Shown: positions 46,873-57,166 of the stretch, piece by piece
Position numbering within the stretch: position 1 is the stretch's first letter
Layout: each line of letters starts with the position of its first letter
NCBI RefSeq assembly: GCF_000091325.1
Contig: NC_014012.1
Coordinates: forward strand, 4,361,685-4,425,684
Length of the DNA stretch: 64,000 nucleotides
Reading direction: 5' to 3'
From: Shewanella violacea DSS12
GTDB lineage: Bacteria; Pseudomonadota; Gammaproteobacteria; Enterobacterales; Shewanellaceae
Notes under the pieces: model-generated
What the model was told of the DNA's origin: nothing
Seen by the model: only the letters and a program-made list of their open reading frames with translations
Database searches by the model: none
Made by a program: the position numbers and the translations under genes

Positions 46873-49503
46873 ATGTTTAGGGAAGAATTAGTTCAATATT
46901 CACACAGTGAAGCTGAACGTTTGCAAAAAAGGATGGCTCGATTAAAGAGCCTGGCTCTCAAATACAAGCGAGCCGAAGTAATTCAGAATCTACTGTTAGA
47001 GATCTCAAATCTAGCAGCTCATGTAAATTCATCTGAAGCTTTCTTTTCAGAAGTTCATCGCTCACTAAATTTACTCCTTCCAGCGGATAATTTTTTTGTC
47101 GCCTTGTTAGACCCAAGTTCTAACAAATTGAGTATTCCTTTTTTCCTCGATGAAAAAGACCCTCATCCCAACAAGATCTATTCTCAAGATGAAATTTCAG
47201 AGTTCCTCTTTAGCGGTCTTACGGGATACGTGCTCAAGTCCGGTGAAACGCTCCTTTGTGATCAAGCCTGTTTTGAGCAACTTATCGCCACTAAAAAAAT
47301 TGCCAGCAGAGGAGCACCATGCCACCTGTGGTTAGGTGTGCCTATTAACGTGAATAATCAGGTTTCTGGGGTATTAGTGGTACAAAGTTACTCTGCCGAT
47401 ATCAAGTTTTCTGAGATGGAGGTAGAGCTACTTCATTTTGTCAGTTATCAAATCTCCGGCGTAATTGAACGTTTAGAGCATAGAGAACAGTTAGAAAAGG
47501 CAATAGAGCAGAGAACCAAAGAGCTTAGCATTGCCTACGATAAGCTCAAGACTGAAGTATTTGAAAGACGTCGTGCCGAGCGTCTACAAAAATCTCTGTT
47601 CGAAATAGCAGATCTTGCCACCTCTAACATAGATAGCGACTCTTTCTATTTTGAGCTTCATCGAGTGATCAGCCATTTACTGCCGGCAAGTAACTGCTAC
47701 ATAGCTCTTCTCGATGACAGGCGGACTCATATAAGCTTTCCTTTCTATGTGACTCAGAACGATTCCAAAGCACCACAGCCCAGAGCCATATGTGACGGTT
47801 TAACTGAATATGTCATCAAACATCGTAGACCACTGTTACTTCAACGTACCGACCTAGATGCCTTAATCGACGCGGGAATTGTCCATTCAAAGACTCCTGA
47901 GCTCAACTATACCCAAGACGTATATCAATGGATTGGTATCCCTTTGTTTATCCATGGACAGGTGCGTGGTGCCTTAACCATCTATAGCCTATGCATGTCC
48001 CAGAGTTACCAAGATAAAGATCTCGAGCTGCTTACTTTTGTTTCTCAACACATAGCCACTGCCATAGAAAAGAAACTCTCCGCAGAATCGCTTAAATCCA
48101 GCTACGAGCAACTAGAAGAGAAAGTCGTTGTCCGAACTAGGGCTCTAGCTATGTTGAATCAAGATTTGGAGAAGGAAGTAACCCAAAGGCGTAAGGTGGA
48201 AGAGCAGCTTGTCCATGATGCTAATCACGACAGTCTTACAGGCCTGCCAAATAGGGCCATGTTTATGGAGCGCCTGACGCAAGCCGTAAAGCATATTCGC
48301 CGGCATGGACTAGATCGCTTCGGTCTACTGTTTATCGATCTAGACAGGTTCAAACTCATTAACGACACCTTAGGTCATCAGCAAGGAGATCGTTTTCTGG
48401 TTGAAACCTCAAGGCGCCTACGCTTGTGTATTCGAGATAATGACACCTTAGGCCGGATAGGGGGAGATGAGTTTGTGATCTTACTCGACAGTATCAATAG
48501 CACTAGCGATGCAAAAGAGGTTGCGGAGCGCATCCTCACTGAGTTATCGCGCCCCTATGAACTAGCCAATCAAAGTTTCACCTCAAGTGCCAGCATAGGC
48601 GTCGCATTTAGCTGCAACCATAAGTCAGATACGGCTGAGTCTCTATTACGTGACGCCGATGCAGCCATGTATCAAGCCAAGTCCAAGGGCAAAGGTTGTT
48701 ATGTTATTTTCGATGAGAAGTCTCATCAACAGCTAGTCAAAAATGTCGAGCTTGAGATTGAATTAAGGCAAGCCATATCGAACCAAGAGCTACACCTGAG
48801 TTATCTGCCGATTCAGAACTTAAAGAAACTATCTACGGTAGCCTTAGAGCCGCGCCTGTACTGGAATCACCCCCAACTGGGTAAAGTGAAACAAGCCCAA
48901 CTGAATAACATTGCCGAGCATTGCAACTTAACCACAGATCTGGATATCTATCTGCTGGACAAACTCAACACAGATCATCAGCTGCTGCGCGAACAATCCT
49001 TAGACCACCTGCCCCTGCATCTCAACATTTCTGCCATGCATCTTAAGCATAAACATGCCGTCAGACAGCTAAAAAATAAACTTAAGAAGAGTATGTTTCC
49101 CCCAGAGCAACTGTGGCTATTTTTCGATGAGAAAGGCTTTATCTTAGATACAGATAACCACATCAATGCATTTGAACTTCTGCAAAAGCTAAAGGTTAAA
49201 CTCGGGCTGACAGGTTATGGCAGCGCCCATAGTGCCTTAAGCAGTTTAACCTTCTTACCACTGCAAGGGCTAAAGCTGGATCCTACTTACACCAGCCACC
49301 TCAACAGTGAGCAACACCTTAAGCTATTAAAGGCCCACTACTTGACAGCTCAAGCCTTGGAACTGGTGGTTTTCGTGGATGGAATTAGTGCAATGCAGCA
49401 AAAAGAAACATTGCTGCAGATAGGTTTCGATCTGGGTCAGGGACAAGCCCTTGGTAAAGTCATCAACCTGACTTCTATCACCAAGGATTTAGTTTGCGCT
49501 TAA
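46873..49503 (+). CDS. GAF-GAF-GGDEF protein with degenerate EAL domain
   Basis: 876-residue probable diguanylate cyclase without transmembrane helices. Domains: short coiled coil (about 10-45), GAF 1 (about 45-205), coiled coil, GAF 2 (about 235-395), coiled coil, GGDEF (about 440-595), EAL-like (about 620-870). The active site GGDEF (530-534) is intact, with an RxxD inhibition site (RDND) five residues upstream, so product-inhibited c-di-GMP synthesis is likely. The EAL half has EPRLYW in place of EAL-type residues and TGYGSAHS in place of DDFGTGYS, so phosphodiesterase activity is not expected. The start is set at the ATG at 46873 with GGCGGA upstream; a TTG at 46861 has no ribosome-binding site. 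Being close to lapD makes a link to adhesin control attractive but unproven. Confidence 0.9.
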   Translation: MFREELVQYSHSEAERLQKRMARLKSLALKYKRAEVIQNLLLEISNLAAHVNSSEAFFSEVHRSLNLLLPADNFFVALLDPSSNKLSIPFFLDEKDPHPNKIYSQDEISEFLFSGLTGYVLKSGETLLCDQACFEQLIATKKIASRGAPCHLWLGVPINVNNQVSGVLVVQSYSADIKFSEMEVELLHFVSYQISGVIERLEHREQLEKAIEQRTKELSIAYDKLKTEVFERRRAERLQKSLFEIADLATSNIDSDSFYFELHRVISHLLPASNCYIALLDDRRTHISFPFYVTQNDSKAPQPRAICDGLTEYVIKHRRPLLLQRTDLDALIDAGIVHSKTPELNYTQDVYQWIGIPLFIHGQVRGALTIYSLCMSQSYQDKDLELLTFVSQHIATAIEKKLSAESLKSSYEQLEEKVVVRTRALAMLNQDLEKEVTQRRKVEEQLVHDANHDSLTGLPNRAMFMERLTQAVKHIRRHGLDRFGLLFIDLDRFKLINDTLGHQQGDRFLVETSRRLRLCIRDNDTLGRIGGDEFVILLDSINSTSDAKEVAERILTELSRPYELANQSFTSSASIGVAFSCNHKSDTAESLLRDADAAMYQAKSKGKGCYVIFDEKSHQQLVKNVELEIELRQAISNQELHLSYLPIQNLKKLSTVALEPRLYWNHPQLGKVKQAQLNNIAEHCNLTTDLDIYLLDKLNTDHQLLREQSLDHLPLHLNISAMHLKHKHAVRQLKNKLKKSMFPPEQLWLFFDEKGFILDTDNHINAFELLQKLKVKLGLTGYGSAHSALSSLTFLPLQGLKLDPTYTSHLNSEQHLKLLKAHYLTAQALELVVFVDGISAMQQKETLLQIGFDLGQGQALGKVINLTSITKDLVCA

Positions 49504-49524
49504 CTCTATGTGAGTTAAGCGCAA
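49494..49524. terminator. Hairpin overlapping the GGDEF gene stop codon
   Basis: TTGCGCTTAACTC-tatgt-GAGTTAAGCGCAA: a 13-bp stem that includes the TAA stop. It lies between convergent genes. There is no clear T-run, so it may be a bidirectional terminator or an mRNA 3'-end structure. Confidence 0.55.
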
Positions 49525-49577
49525 TAACTCGCTCTTATTTCCAGCCATAATTCATAGTGTTTTCGTTTAACTAGAGG

Positions 49578-51590
49578 CTACTTTTTAAACATATCTCTCA
49601 AGTTGGCGATATTAGACTTACTGGTTTCCTTTCTCTGGTTCTCACTCTGCACTTGTTTACGATTTTCCCAGATTAGATCATCCTGGGGCAGCTCCAATAG
49701 AAAACGGCTTGGTTCACAGCGCATTGTTTCACCGAACTGGCGACGTTCACGACACAGTACAAACCAGAGCTGTTGCTGCGCTCGGGTGATGCCAACATAG
49801 GCCAGCCGGCGCTCCTCATCGACGTTATCCTCATCTATGCTACTTTGATGGGGTAATATTCTCTCTTCAGTACCCACCATAAACACGTAGGGGAATTCCA
49901 GGCCTTTAGATGCGTGTAGCGTCATCAACTGAACCTGATCGCCACCTTCGTCCTCACTGTTACGCTCCATCATGTCACGCAGGGTTAAGCGGGTAACCAC
50001 CTCAGGTAAGGTCATGCCTTCGTCGAGATCGTCTCCCTCAAGCATCTCAGTGACCCAACGATACAGCTCTGAGATATTTTTCATTCTCATCTCAGCCGCC
50101 TTGGCACTGGTACTGGTCTCGTAGAGATAATCCTCATAGTTAATATTACGGATAAGGTGCTTAATGGCCTCAATGGGCTCCCCTCGAGTCACTGTCTCAC
50201 CGGTATCAACAATGAACTTACCGAACTTATAGATAGACGCCATGGCCGCCGGCGGCAGATGATGATTCAACTCTGGATCGAAACTGGCTTCAAACATAGA
50301 GATCTGCCGTTCATTGGCAAATGTGCCTAAACGTTCCAGAGTAGATGGGCCAATCCCACGTTTAGGCAAATTCACCACGCGCAGGAAGGCATTATCATCA
50401 TCCGGGTTCACCACTAATCTGAGATAGGCCATGATATCTTTGATTTCGGCCCTGCCGAAGAATGAAGTACCACCACTGAGCTTATAAGGAATGCGGTTCG
50501 TCATCAGTGATCGCTCCAACAAGCGAGACTGATGGTTACCTCGATACAAGATGGCATAATCACCGAATTGGGTTTTCCCCATAAACTTATGGCGTATCAT
50601 CTCGGCAATCACTCGCTCCGCCTCCTGTTCCTCGTTGGCGGCTATCAGTACCCGCAGCGGCTCACCATAGGGCAATTCACTGAACAGTGTCTTCTCGTAT
50701 ACATGTGGGTTGTTAGCGATGAGTATATTGGCCGCTTTTAAGATCCTTTGGCTAGAACGATAGTTTTGCTCTAGCTTAATCAAACGCAATGCAGGGAAAT
50801 CTTCACCCAATAACACCAAATTTTGTGGCCTAGCTCCACGCCATGAATAGATTGATTGATCGTCGTCGCCCACCACAGTGAAACGTGCTCTATCTCCCAC
50901 CAGAAGCTTTACCATCTCATATTGACTAGTGTTGGTATCTTGATACTCATCCACCAGCATATATTGAATACGTGTCTGCCAGCGCGCTCTCACGTCGGCA
51001 TTGTGCCTGAGTATGAGTGTAGGAATTAGAATCAGATCATCGAAATCCAGGGCATTGTAAGCCTTCATATGCTGGGCATATCTTGCGTAGAGAGCGGCAA
51101 ACAGCTGTGATTGCTCATCTTTAGCTATTTTCACTGCCTGAGTTGGGATCACCAGATTACCTTTCCAATTGGAAATAGTCGTCATCAAGGACCTGAGTAG
51201 ATCCTTGTCTCCATCTAGCTCATCTTCGGTGAGATCTTTAAGCAAGGCCAAGGAATCTTGATCATCGAACAAGGAAAAACCCTTTTTGAGCCCAACAACC
51301 TTATGTTCCTTCTTTATAATCTCTAAACCCAGAGTATGAAATGTCGAGATCCATAAACCGCGAGCCTCTTTACGCCCCATAGATTTAGCGACACGCTCCT
51401 TCATCTCACGTGCAGCCTTATTGGTAAATGTCACCGCCGCGATATTTCTAGCCTTATAGCCACAGTTCTGCACTAGATGAGCAATCTTGTTGATAATTAC
51501 TCGAGTCTTACCACTACCTGCCCCCGCAAGTACTAGGCAGGGGCCGGATACATAGTGTACGGCTTCATCTTGTCCGGGGTTTAACTTCAT
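49578..51590 (-). CDS. rep: ATP-dependent DNA helicase Rep
   Basis: 670-residue superfamily 1A 3'-5' helicase that assists replication forks past protein roadblocks. Walker A GAGSGKT lies at 23-29. [14 protein letters not shown], the DEYQDTN Walker [27 protein letters not shown] and [16 protein letters not shown] follow in motif order. The start is set at the ATG at 51590, giving [11 protein letters not shown] like E. coli Rep (673 residues). An in-frame ATG 16 codons upstream (51638) would add a non-homologous extension. Convergent with the GGDEF gene. Confidence 0.95.
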   Translation of the reverse strand: MKLNPGQDEAVHYVSGPCLVLAGAGSGKTRVIINKIAHLVQNCGYKARNIAAVTFTNKAAREMKERVAKSMGRKEARGLWISTFHTLGLEIIKKEHKVVGLKKGFSLFDDQDSLALLKDLTEDELDGDKDLLRSLMTTISNWKGNLVIPTQAVKIAKDEQSQLFAALYARYAQHMKAYNALDFDDLILIPTLILRHNADVRARWQTRIQYMLVDEYQDTNTSQYEMVKLLVGDRARFTVVGDDDQSIYSWRGARPQNLVLLGEDFPALRLIKLEQNYRSSQRILKAANILIANNPHVYEKTLFSELPYGEPLRVLIAANEEQEAERVIAEMIRHKFMGKTQFGDYAILYRGNHQSRLLERSLMTNRIPYKLSGGTSFFGRAEIKDIMAYLRLVVNPDDDNAFLRVVNLPKRGIGPSTLERLGTFANERQISMFEASFDPELNHHLPPAAMASIYKFGKFIVDTGETVTRGEPIEAIKHLIRNINYEDYLYETSTSAKAAEMRMKNISELYRWVTEMLEGDDLDEGMTLPEVVTRLTLRDMMERNSEDEGGDQVQLMTLHASKGLEFPYVFMVGTEERILPHQSSIDEDNVDEERRLAYVGITRAQQQLWFVLCRERRQFGETMRCEPSRFLLELPQDDLIWENRKQVQSENQRKETSKSNIANLRDMFKK

Positions 51591-51806
51591 GGGGTTACTT
51601 TTACCAAGATTAAAGAGGGCTTTGAAGCTGGCGATCATACCAGAAACTCAGACATTGCAATCTGACAATTTGAAATTCTCAAGCAGTAAAAATAATTAGA
51701 AACTTACTTCTGATAAAACTTACTTCCATATCAGCGGTCTACGAACTAACAGACTTACTGTTCAAGCTAGTTAAACTGACTATTATTTATATTTGTACAT
51801 TGAGAA

Positions 51807-51835
51807 TTGCGCTTAGCAATCCACTGAATTAGAAT
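51807..51835 (+). promoter_or_regulatory. Candidate promoter of the tetR-efflux operon
   Basis: TTGCGC, 17-base spacer and TAGAAT (51830-51835) just upstream of the palindromic operator, which would cover the transcription start. A weak -35 but good -10. The rest of the 284-bp gap between rep and tetR holds nothing else I can identify. Confidence 0.45.
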
Positions 51836-51837
51836 AG

Positions 51838-51855
51838 TGAATGAACGTTCATTCA
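51838..51855. promoter_or_regulatory. Perfect 18-bp palindromic operator for the TetR regulator
   Basis: TGAATGAACGTTCATTCA is an uninterrupted perfect palindrome 20 bp before the tetR start. TetR-family regulators of RND pumps commonly bind such sites and repress their own operon; autoregulation is inferred from position. Confidence 0.75.
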
Positions 51856-51874
51856 TACGGAGCCTTGACCTATA

Positions 51875-52489
51875 ATGGATAACAAACGCGAACTGATATT
51901 CAATGCGACCGAGAAGATCATCGCTACCAAAGGGCTACAAGGCCTGTCTATGCAGAAAATAGCCGATGAAGCAGGCGTCGCAGCTGGGACCATCTACAGA
52001 TATTTTAAAGATAAAGATGAACTGATCAGCGAATTAAGAAAGAACGTACTGCGTGTAGTCGCGCAGCACATCTTAAAAGACTGCCGTGTCGGCACGCTAG
52101 AGCAAAGGTTCAAACGCATCTGGTTTAATATTGTCGACTTTGGTCGCAAGCGCACACAGACAAATCTCAGCTACGAGCAGTATATTCATCTGCCAGGCAT
52201 AGATTTAGACCCCCATCAGACGTTCGAAAAAACGACTTTTGATGATCTAAATATATTTTTCGAACAAGGTAAATCTGAGGGTCTGTTTCACCTCCAACAA
52301 AACAAGGTACTCTTTGCTATTTCTCTGGAGCCAGCCGTTGCCCTTGGACGCAGCATTCGTCGTGGTCAATTAAAATTCAATAAGGCAGAACTAGAGTTTG
52401 CCTGTGATTTATGCTGGAAATCTATTACCAGTTCAACTCATTCAACTCATTCAACTATTTTAACTAACAAGGATCTATCAGGAAAATGA
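51875..52489 (+). CDS. TetR/AcrR-family transcriptional regulator
   Basis: 204 residues. The N-terminal helix-turn-helix (about 8-55) has the family pattern IFNATEKIIATKGLQGLSMQKIADEAG... ending TIYRYFKDKDELI. The C-terminal ligand-binding domain is diverged. The extreme C-terminus is built from a 9-bp tandem repeat (TTCAACTCA) that encodes Ser-Thr-His triplets. Its stop overlaps the start of the membrane-fusion gene (ATGA), so regulator and pump are translationally coupled. Confidence 0.93.
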   Translation: MDNKRELIFNATEKIIATKGLQGLSMQKIADEAGVAAGTIYRYFKDKDELISELRKNVLRVVAQHILKDCRVGTLEQRFKRIWFNIVDFGRKRTQTNLSYEQYIHLPGIDLDPHQTFEKTTFDDLNIFFEQGKSEGLFHLQQNKVLFAISLEPAVALGRSIRRGQLKFNKAELEFACDLCWKSITSSTHSTHSTILTNKDLSGK

Positions 52490-53604
52490 AAAAGTGGACC
52501 CTGATTATGCTCATAATCGCACTGCTGGCATTCGGTTCAGTGATAGGCTTTAACTTGATGGTTAAGGGCAAGATTGCCGATGCCATCGCCAATATGCCAG
52601 AACCAGAATCCCCCGTAACAGCCCTGACTCTAACTCCTGTTAGCTGGCAACCCACGATCGATGCCATTGGCTTCGTCGAGCCTAACCAAGGTCTAACCAT
52701 AGCCAATGAGCTCTCTGGCGTAGTAACTGAAATTAACTTTGAAAATGGCAGTGAGGTTAAGGCTGACCAGAGCTTAATCGTTCTCGACTCTTCGGTAGAA
52801 AAAGCCAACCTTAAGAGTAAGATGGTTCAGCTTCCTGCCGCAGAAGCCGATTATAAACGTCTAGTACTCCTGTATAAGCAAAGATCGATATCTAAGCAAG
52901 ATCTGGACAACAGCCAAGCTAAATATTTGGCCCTGAAGGCAGATATTGAAAGCCTGAAGGCCACCATAGATCGCAGAGATATTAATGCACCATTTGGCGG
53001 TCTCATAGGGATCCGCAGCGTGAACTTAGGTGAATACCTACAGACAGGCACAGATATCGTCCGTCTCGAAGATATCAGCACCATGAAGATCCGCTTCACC
53101 ATACCTCAGACCCAATTGCCTCGCATCTCTAAGGGACAAACGATTAATGTCTATGTCGACGCCTATCCTGAGCATCCATTCGAAGGCAAGATATCGGCTA
53201 TCGAGCCCGCTGTTTTCTATCAAAGCGGTTTGATCCAAATTCAGGCCAAGATACCTAACATAGACGCTAAGCTGCGCAGTGGCATGTTTGCCCGTGTCGC
53301 TATTTTGCTACCAGAAATGACCAACCAATTTGTCTTGCCCCAGAGCAGCATCAACTTCACCCTCTATGGTAATTCTATCTATGTCATCCATGAGGTGAAT
53401 GAAGATGGAGAAACCTTGCAACGAGTCAAACAGATCAACGTCGAAGTGCTAGAGCGTAACGGCAATAATGCCTTGGTCAGTGGTGACTTGAAGGCTAACG
53501 ATCTTATCGTGACTTCCGGACAGATTAGACTGAGTAATAACAGCAAAGTCAAAGTGATCGAGGATAAAGCTTTGACTCCTCCGGCCACGATGCCACAACT
53601 TTAA
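52486..53604 (+). CDS. RND efflux periplasmic adaptor (membrane-fusion protein)
   Basis: 372-residue HlyD/AcrA-type adaptor. It is anchored by an uncleaved N-terminal helix (about 5-24) and lacks a lipobox. Lipoyl halves are at about 65-100 (NELSGVVTEINFENGSEV) and 160-190 (INAPFGGLIGIRSVNLGEYL), with a short coiled-coil hairpin between, a beta-barrel domain (about 200-285) and a membrane-proximal domain. Partner of the RND pump 12 bp downstream. SD AGGAAA lies inside the tetR end. Confidence 0.92.
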   Translation: MKKWTLIMLIIALLAFGSVIGFNLMVKGKIADAIANMPEPESPVTALTLTPVSWQPTIDAIGFVEPNQGLTIANELSGVVTEINFENGSEVKADQSLIVLDSSVEKANLKSKMVQLPAAEADYKRLVLLYKQRSISKQDLDNSQAKYLALKADIESLKATIDRRDINAPFGGLIGIRSVNLGEYLQTGTDIVRLEDISTMKIRFTIPQTQLPRISKGQTINVYVDAYPEHPFEGKISAIEPAVFYQSGLIQIQAKIPNIDAKLRSGMFARVAILLPEMTNQFVLPQSSINFTLYGNSIYVIHEVNEDGETLQRVKQINVEVLERNGNNALVSGDLKANDLIVTSGQIRLSNNSKVKVIEDKALTPPATMPQL

Positions 53605-53616
53605 TAGGAGCTGGCA

Positions 53617-56600
53617 ATGCGCTTTACTGATATTTTTATTCGCAGGCCGGTACTCGCCGCCTCGATAAGTTTACTCCTGCTGCTATTAGGACTTTACTCC
53701 CTTAACAGCATGCAGGTTCGTGAATACCCAGAGATGACCAATACTGTGGTCACCGTCTCCACCAGCTACTATGGAGCCGATGCAAACCTGATCCAAGGCT
53801 TTATCACTCAGCCACTTGAGCAGGCTCTGGCTCAGGCCGACAACGTCGACTTTATGACCTCAGACAGTACCCTTGGTACCTCCAAGATCACTGTCTATAT
53901 GAAGCTCAACACAGATCCCAATGGTGCCCTGGCTGATATTCTGGCTAAGGTTAACTCGGTGCGTTCTCAGCTGCCAAAAGAGGCCGAAGACTCCACCGTA
54001 AATATGTCCACAGGTTCACAAACTTCTGTCCTGTATATCTCCTTCTATAGCAATCAGCTCAACTCGAGCCAGATAACTGATTATCTGGACCGAGTGGTAA
54101 AACCTGAACTATTTACCATAGATGGGATTGCTAAAGTTAACCTATATGGTGGTATCAAGTACGCCCTGAGAATATGGTTAGACCCCGCGCGCATGGGGGC
54201 ATTTAACCTCTCCTCATCTGAGGTGATGCAGGTTCTGCAGGCCAACAACTATCAATCAGCCGTGGGCCAGACCAATGGCGTATTTACCCTGTTCAATGGT
54301 ACAGCCGATACTCAGGTTGGCACCGTCGATGAGCTGAAAAAACTGGTCATAGGCAGCAAAAAAGGTCTGGTTATTCGTCTCGGTGATATTGCCGATGTGA
54401 GCCTAGAGAAGAGTCACGACATCTACCGCGCTTTAGCCGATGGACAAGAAGCAGTCGTCGTCGCACTTGACGTTACTCCAACAGCTAACCCTTTAGTCGT
54501 CGCGGCCGATGCGCGCGCTCTGATGCCTGATATCGAGCGTAACCTGCCAGTTTCGATGAAGGTCCGCATTCTGTTTGACTCCTCTCTTGCCATCGATGAG
54601 TCAATCAACGAAGTGATCAAGACAATTGGTGAAGCCTCGCTGATCGTTATCTTGGTGATCACCCTATTCTTAGGCTCACTACGGGCTGTCATCATTCCTA
54701 TCGTCACCATACCGCTGTCGTTAATTGGTGTGGCCATTATCATGCAAATGTTCGGCTTCACCCTGAACCTGATGACACTACTGGCCATGGTGCTGGCCAT
54801 CGGCTTAGTGGTTGATGATGCTATTGTGGTGGTAGAGAATGTCGACAGGCATATCAAGCTAGGTGAAACCCCATTCAGGGCCGCCATCATTGGTACCCGA
54901 GAGATTGCACTCCCGGTGATATCCATGACTATCACCTTGGCAGCAGTATATGCGCCTATCGCACTGATGGGAGGCATAACCGGCTCCTTGTTTAAAGAGT
55001 TTGCCCTGACCTTAGCCGGCTCGGTATTCATCTCGGGGATCGTGGCACTGACATTGTCACCTATGATGTGCTCCAAGATCCTCAAGCCTCAAACCAACCC
55101 CAATCGTTTCGAGCGAGGTGTCGAGAGCTTCCTTGGAGGCATGACTAAGCGTTATCAGCGTATGCTTGATGCCGTGATGGAAAAGCGCCCCGTGATTATC
55201 GGCTTCGCGGCTATCGTTTTCGCCTCACTGCCGGTGATGTTTCACTTTATCCCCTCTGAACTTGCACCTAATGAAGATAAGAGTGTAGTCATGATGATGG
55301 GGACAGCCCCCTCGACGGCTAACCTGGATTACATACAGGCCAACATGGCCCTAGTGACAGACATCATTAAGAGCCACCCGGAAACCGCCGCATCTCTCGC
55401 CTTCGTCGGTGTGCCAAACTCAAACCAGGCCTTCGGTCTCGCTCCACTCGTCCCTTGGAGTGAACGAGATAAGTCTCAAAAAGAGATGCAGAAGATACTC
55501 GGTGACGAAGTTAAACAAGTTCCTGGAATGGCGGTCACCACCTTTCAGATGCCTGAGCTTCCTGGCGCATCCAGCGGTTTACCTATCCAGTTCGTTATCA
55601 CCACCTCAAACTCATTCGAGAGCCTGTTCCAAATTGGCAGCGGTGTACTTGAGAAGGTGAAGAATAGTCCACTATTTGTTTACTCCAAGATCGACCTGAA
55701 ATTCGACTCGGGTACCATGAAGCTGCATATCAAGCGGGACTTAGCCGGCACTTACGGCATCACAATGCAAGATATCGGCGTGACCCTGACCACCATGATG
55801 AGTGACGGTTATGTCAACCGCGTCAACTTAGATGGTCGCTCATACGAAGTCATCCCTCAGGTTAAGCGTAAGGACCGCGCCAATCCGGAATCACTCAATA
55901 ATTACTATGTGAAGGCTGCCGATGGCCGTTCGATCCCACTATCAAGCTTAGTGGAAATTGAGATGATATCTGAGCCGAGATCTTTACCACACTTTAATCA
56001 GATGAATTCACTAACGGTGAGCGGTGTAGCAACACCTGGAGTGGCGATGGGAGATGTTGTCTCCTTCTTGCAAAATATTGGTGATACCGATCTGCCAAAA
56101 GGCTACAACTATGACTTCCTAGGTGAATCTCGCCAATATGTCACCGAAGGCTCAGCCCTGTTTGCCACCTTCGGCCTAGCACTGGCGATCATATTCCTAG
56201 TACTAGCGAGTCAATTCGAGAGTCTCCGGGATCCTTTGGTTATCTTGGTGTCTGTACCTCTGGCCATAAGCGGCGCACTCATTGCCCTAGGCTGGACGCA
56301 TGTCTTCGGTCTATCGTCGATGAACATCTATACCCAAGTTGGTCTGATCACCTTAGTGGGCTTGATCACTAAACACGGTATCTTAATGTGTGAAGTTGCC
56401 AAGGAGGAACAACTCCATAACGGTCTGAGCAAGATGGATGCGATTAAGCTTGCGGCTACCGTACGCTTACGCCCGATTCTAATGACTACGGCGGCCATGA
56501 TTGCCGGCCTTATTCCTCTGCTATTTGCGGTGGGTGCTGGTGCAGTGGCACGCTTCAACATAGGTTTGGTGATAGTGTCTGGGTTAAGCATAGGCACACT

Positions 56601-56706
56601 GTTCACCCTCTTCGTGTTACCGGTGATCTATACTTATTTAGCTGAGAAGCACGAACCTTTACCCGTTTTTGACGAAGAACCAAGGCTAGATACACTAAAA
56701 GTCTAG
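53617..56706 (+). CDS. RND-family multidrug efflux pump (AcrB/MexB-like)
   Basis: 1029-residue inner-membrane proton-driven transporter of the HAE-1 group. It has twelve transmembrane helices in the usual 1+6 / 1+6 layout with two large periplasmic loops. The proton-relay motif VDDAIVVVENVDRH near residue 400 has both aspartates. The N-terminus (FTDIFIRRPVLAASISLLLLLLG) is standard. No outer-membrane channel gene follows, so it probably borrows a TolC protein from elsewhere. Substrates cannot be told from sequence. A terminator follows. Confidence 0.95.
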   Translation: MRFTDIFIRRPVLAASISLLLLLLGLYSLNSMQVREYPEMTNTVVTVSTSYYGADANLIQGFITQPLEQALAQADNVDFMTSDSTLGTSKITVYMKLNTDPNGALADILAKVNSVRSQLPKEAEDSTVNMSTGSQTSVLYISFYSNQLNSSQITDYLDRVVKPELFTIDGIAKVNLYGGIKYALRIWLDPARMGAFNLSSSEVMQVLQANNYQSAVGQTNGVFTLFNGTADTQVGTVDELKKLVIGSKKGLVIRLGDIADVSLEKSHDIYRALADGQEAVVVALDVTPTANPLVVAADARALMPDIERNLPVSMKVRILFDSSLAIDESINEVIKTIGEASLIVILVITLFLGSLRAVIIPIVTIPLSLIGVAIIMQMFGFTLNLMTLLAMVLAIGLVVDDAIVVVENVDRHIKLGETPFRAAIIGTREIALPVISMTITLAAVYAPIALMGGITGSLFKEFALTLAGSVFISGIVALTLSPMMCSKILKPQTNPNRFERGVESFLGGMTKRYQRMLDAVMEKRPVIIGFAAIVFASLPVMFHFIPSELAPNEDKSVVMMMGTAPSTANLDYIQANMALVTDIIKSHPETAASLAFVGVPNSNQAFGLAPLVPWSERDKSQKEMQKILGDEVKQVPGMAVTTFQMPELPGASSGLPIQFVITTSNSFESLFQIGSGVLEKVKNSPLFVYSKIDLKFDSGTMKLHIKRDLAGTYGITMQDIGVTLTTMMSDGYVNRVNLDGRSYEVIPQVKRKDRANPESLNNYYVKAADGRSIPLSSLVEIEMISEPRSLPHFNQMNSLTVSGVATPGVAMGDVVSFLQNIGDTDLPKGYNYDFLGESRQYVTEGSALFATFGLALAIIFLVLASQFESLRDPLVILVSVPLAISGALIALGWTHVFGLSSMNIYTQVGLITLVGLITKHGILMCEVAKEEQLHNGLSKMDAIKLAATVRLRPILMTTAAMIAGLIPLLFAVGAGAVARFNIGLVIVSGLSIGTLFTLFVLPVIYTYLAEKHEPLPVFDEEPRLDTLKV

Positions 56707-56719
56707 CTTGTATAACACT

Positions 56720-56750
56720 AAGGCCTGAATATTTCATTCAGGCCTTTTTA
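56720..56750 (+). terminator. Terminator of the efflux operon
   Basis: AAGGCCTGAAT-atttc-ATTCAGGCCTT followed by TTTA: an 11-bp stem 14 bp after the pump stop codon. Confidence 0.93.
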
Positions 56751-56839
56751 TTTTCCAATAGCGGGGATGCTCAGGTACAATCCAGCTAATATTAACAACA
56801 CTAGTCTTAATAGCATTTGCCAATGGCGGACCATATATA

Positions 56840-57100
56840 ATGATAAATCCAAAGAAAATTGAAGAAGTTGCCAAGCAATTAGCCGAAAGCCTACCGAGCG
56901 GCCTGAAACAATTCGCCGGTGAGTTTGAAGATAAAAGTAAGCAGATTATGCAAAACCAATTGATGAAATTGGATGTCGTGTCCCATGAAGAGTTCGAAGT
57001 ACAGCAACATGTTTTACTTAAGACTCGGGAAAAGCTAGAAGCCCTACAGGCTCAAGTCGATGCGCTGGAGAAAAGACTCAGCGAGATTGAAAGCGAATAA
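56840..57100 (+). CDS. ubiK: Ubiquinone biosynthesis accessory factor UbiK (DUF526/YqiC)
   Basis: 86-residue protein with an N-terminal amphipathic region (KKIEEVAKQLAESLPSGLKQF) and a C-terminal coiled coil (about 58-85, KTREKLEALQAQVDALEKRL). This is the BMFP/YqiC pattern. In E. coli, UbiK partners UbiJ to support aerobic ubiquinone synthesis. Single-gene unit between two terminators. Confidence 0.92.
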   Translation: MINPKKIEEVAKQLAESLPSGLKQFAGEFEDKSKQIMQNQLMKLDVVSHEEFEVQQHVLLKTREKLEALQAQVDALEKRLSEIESE

Positions 57101-57141
57101 TCCTCAGATTATATCCATCAATATAAGACATGATGCAAATC

Positions 57142-57166
57142 AAGAGCGCCTAAGCGCTCTTTTTAT
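57142..57166 (+). terminator. Terminator of ubiK
   Basis: AAGAGCGC-ctaa-GCGCTCTT followed by TTTATT: an 8-bp stem about 40 bp after the stop. Confidence 0.9.

Noticed and set aside
51591..51638. 16-residue N-terminal extension of Rep.
   Set aside because: The internal ATG gives the conserved MKLNPGQ-type start and a family-typical length; the extension cannot be excluded by sequence alone.
54423..55085. 220-codon open frame on the minus strand inside the RND pump gene.
   Set aside because: Antisense shadow of a well-conserved transporter gene; Ser/Thr/Met-rich with no domain and no independent signals.
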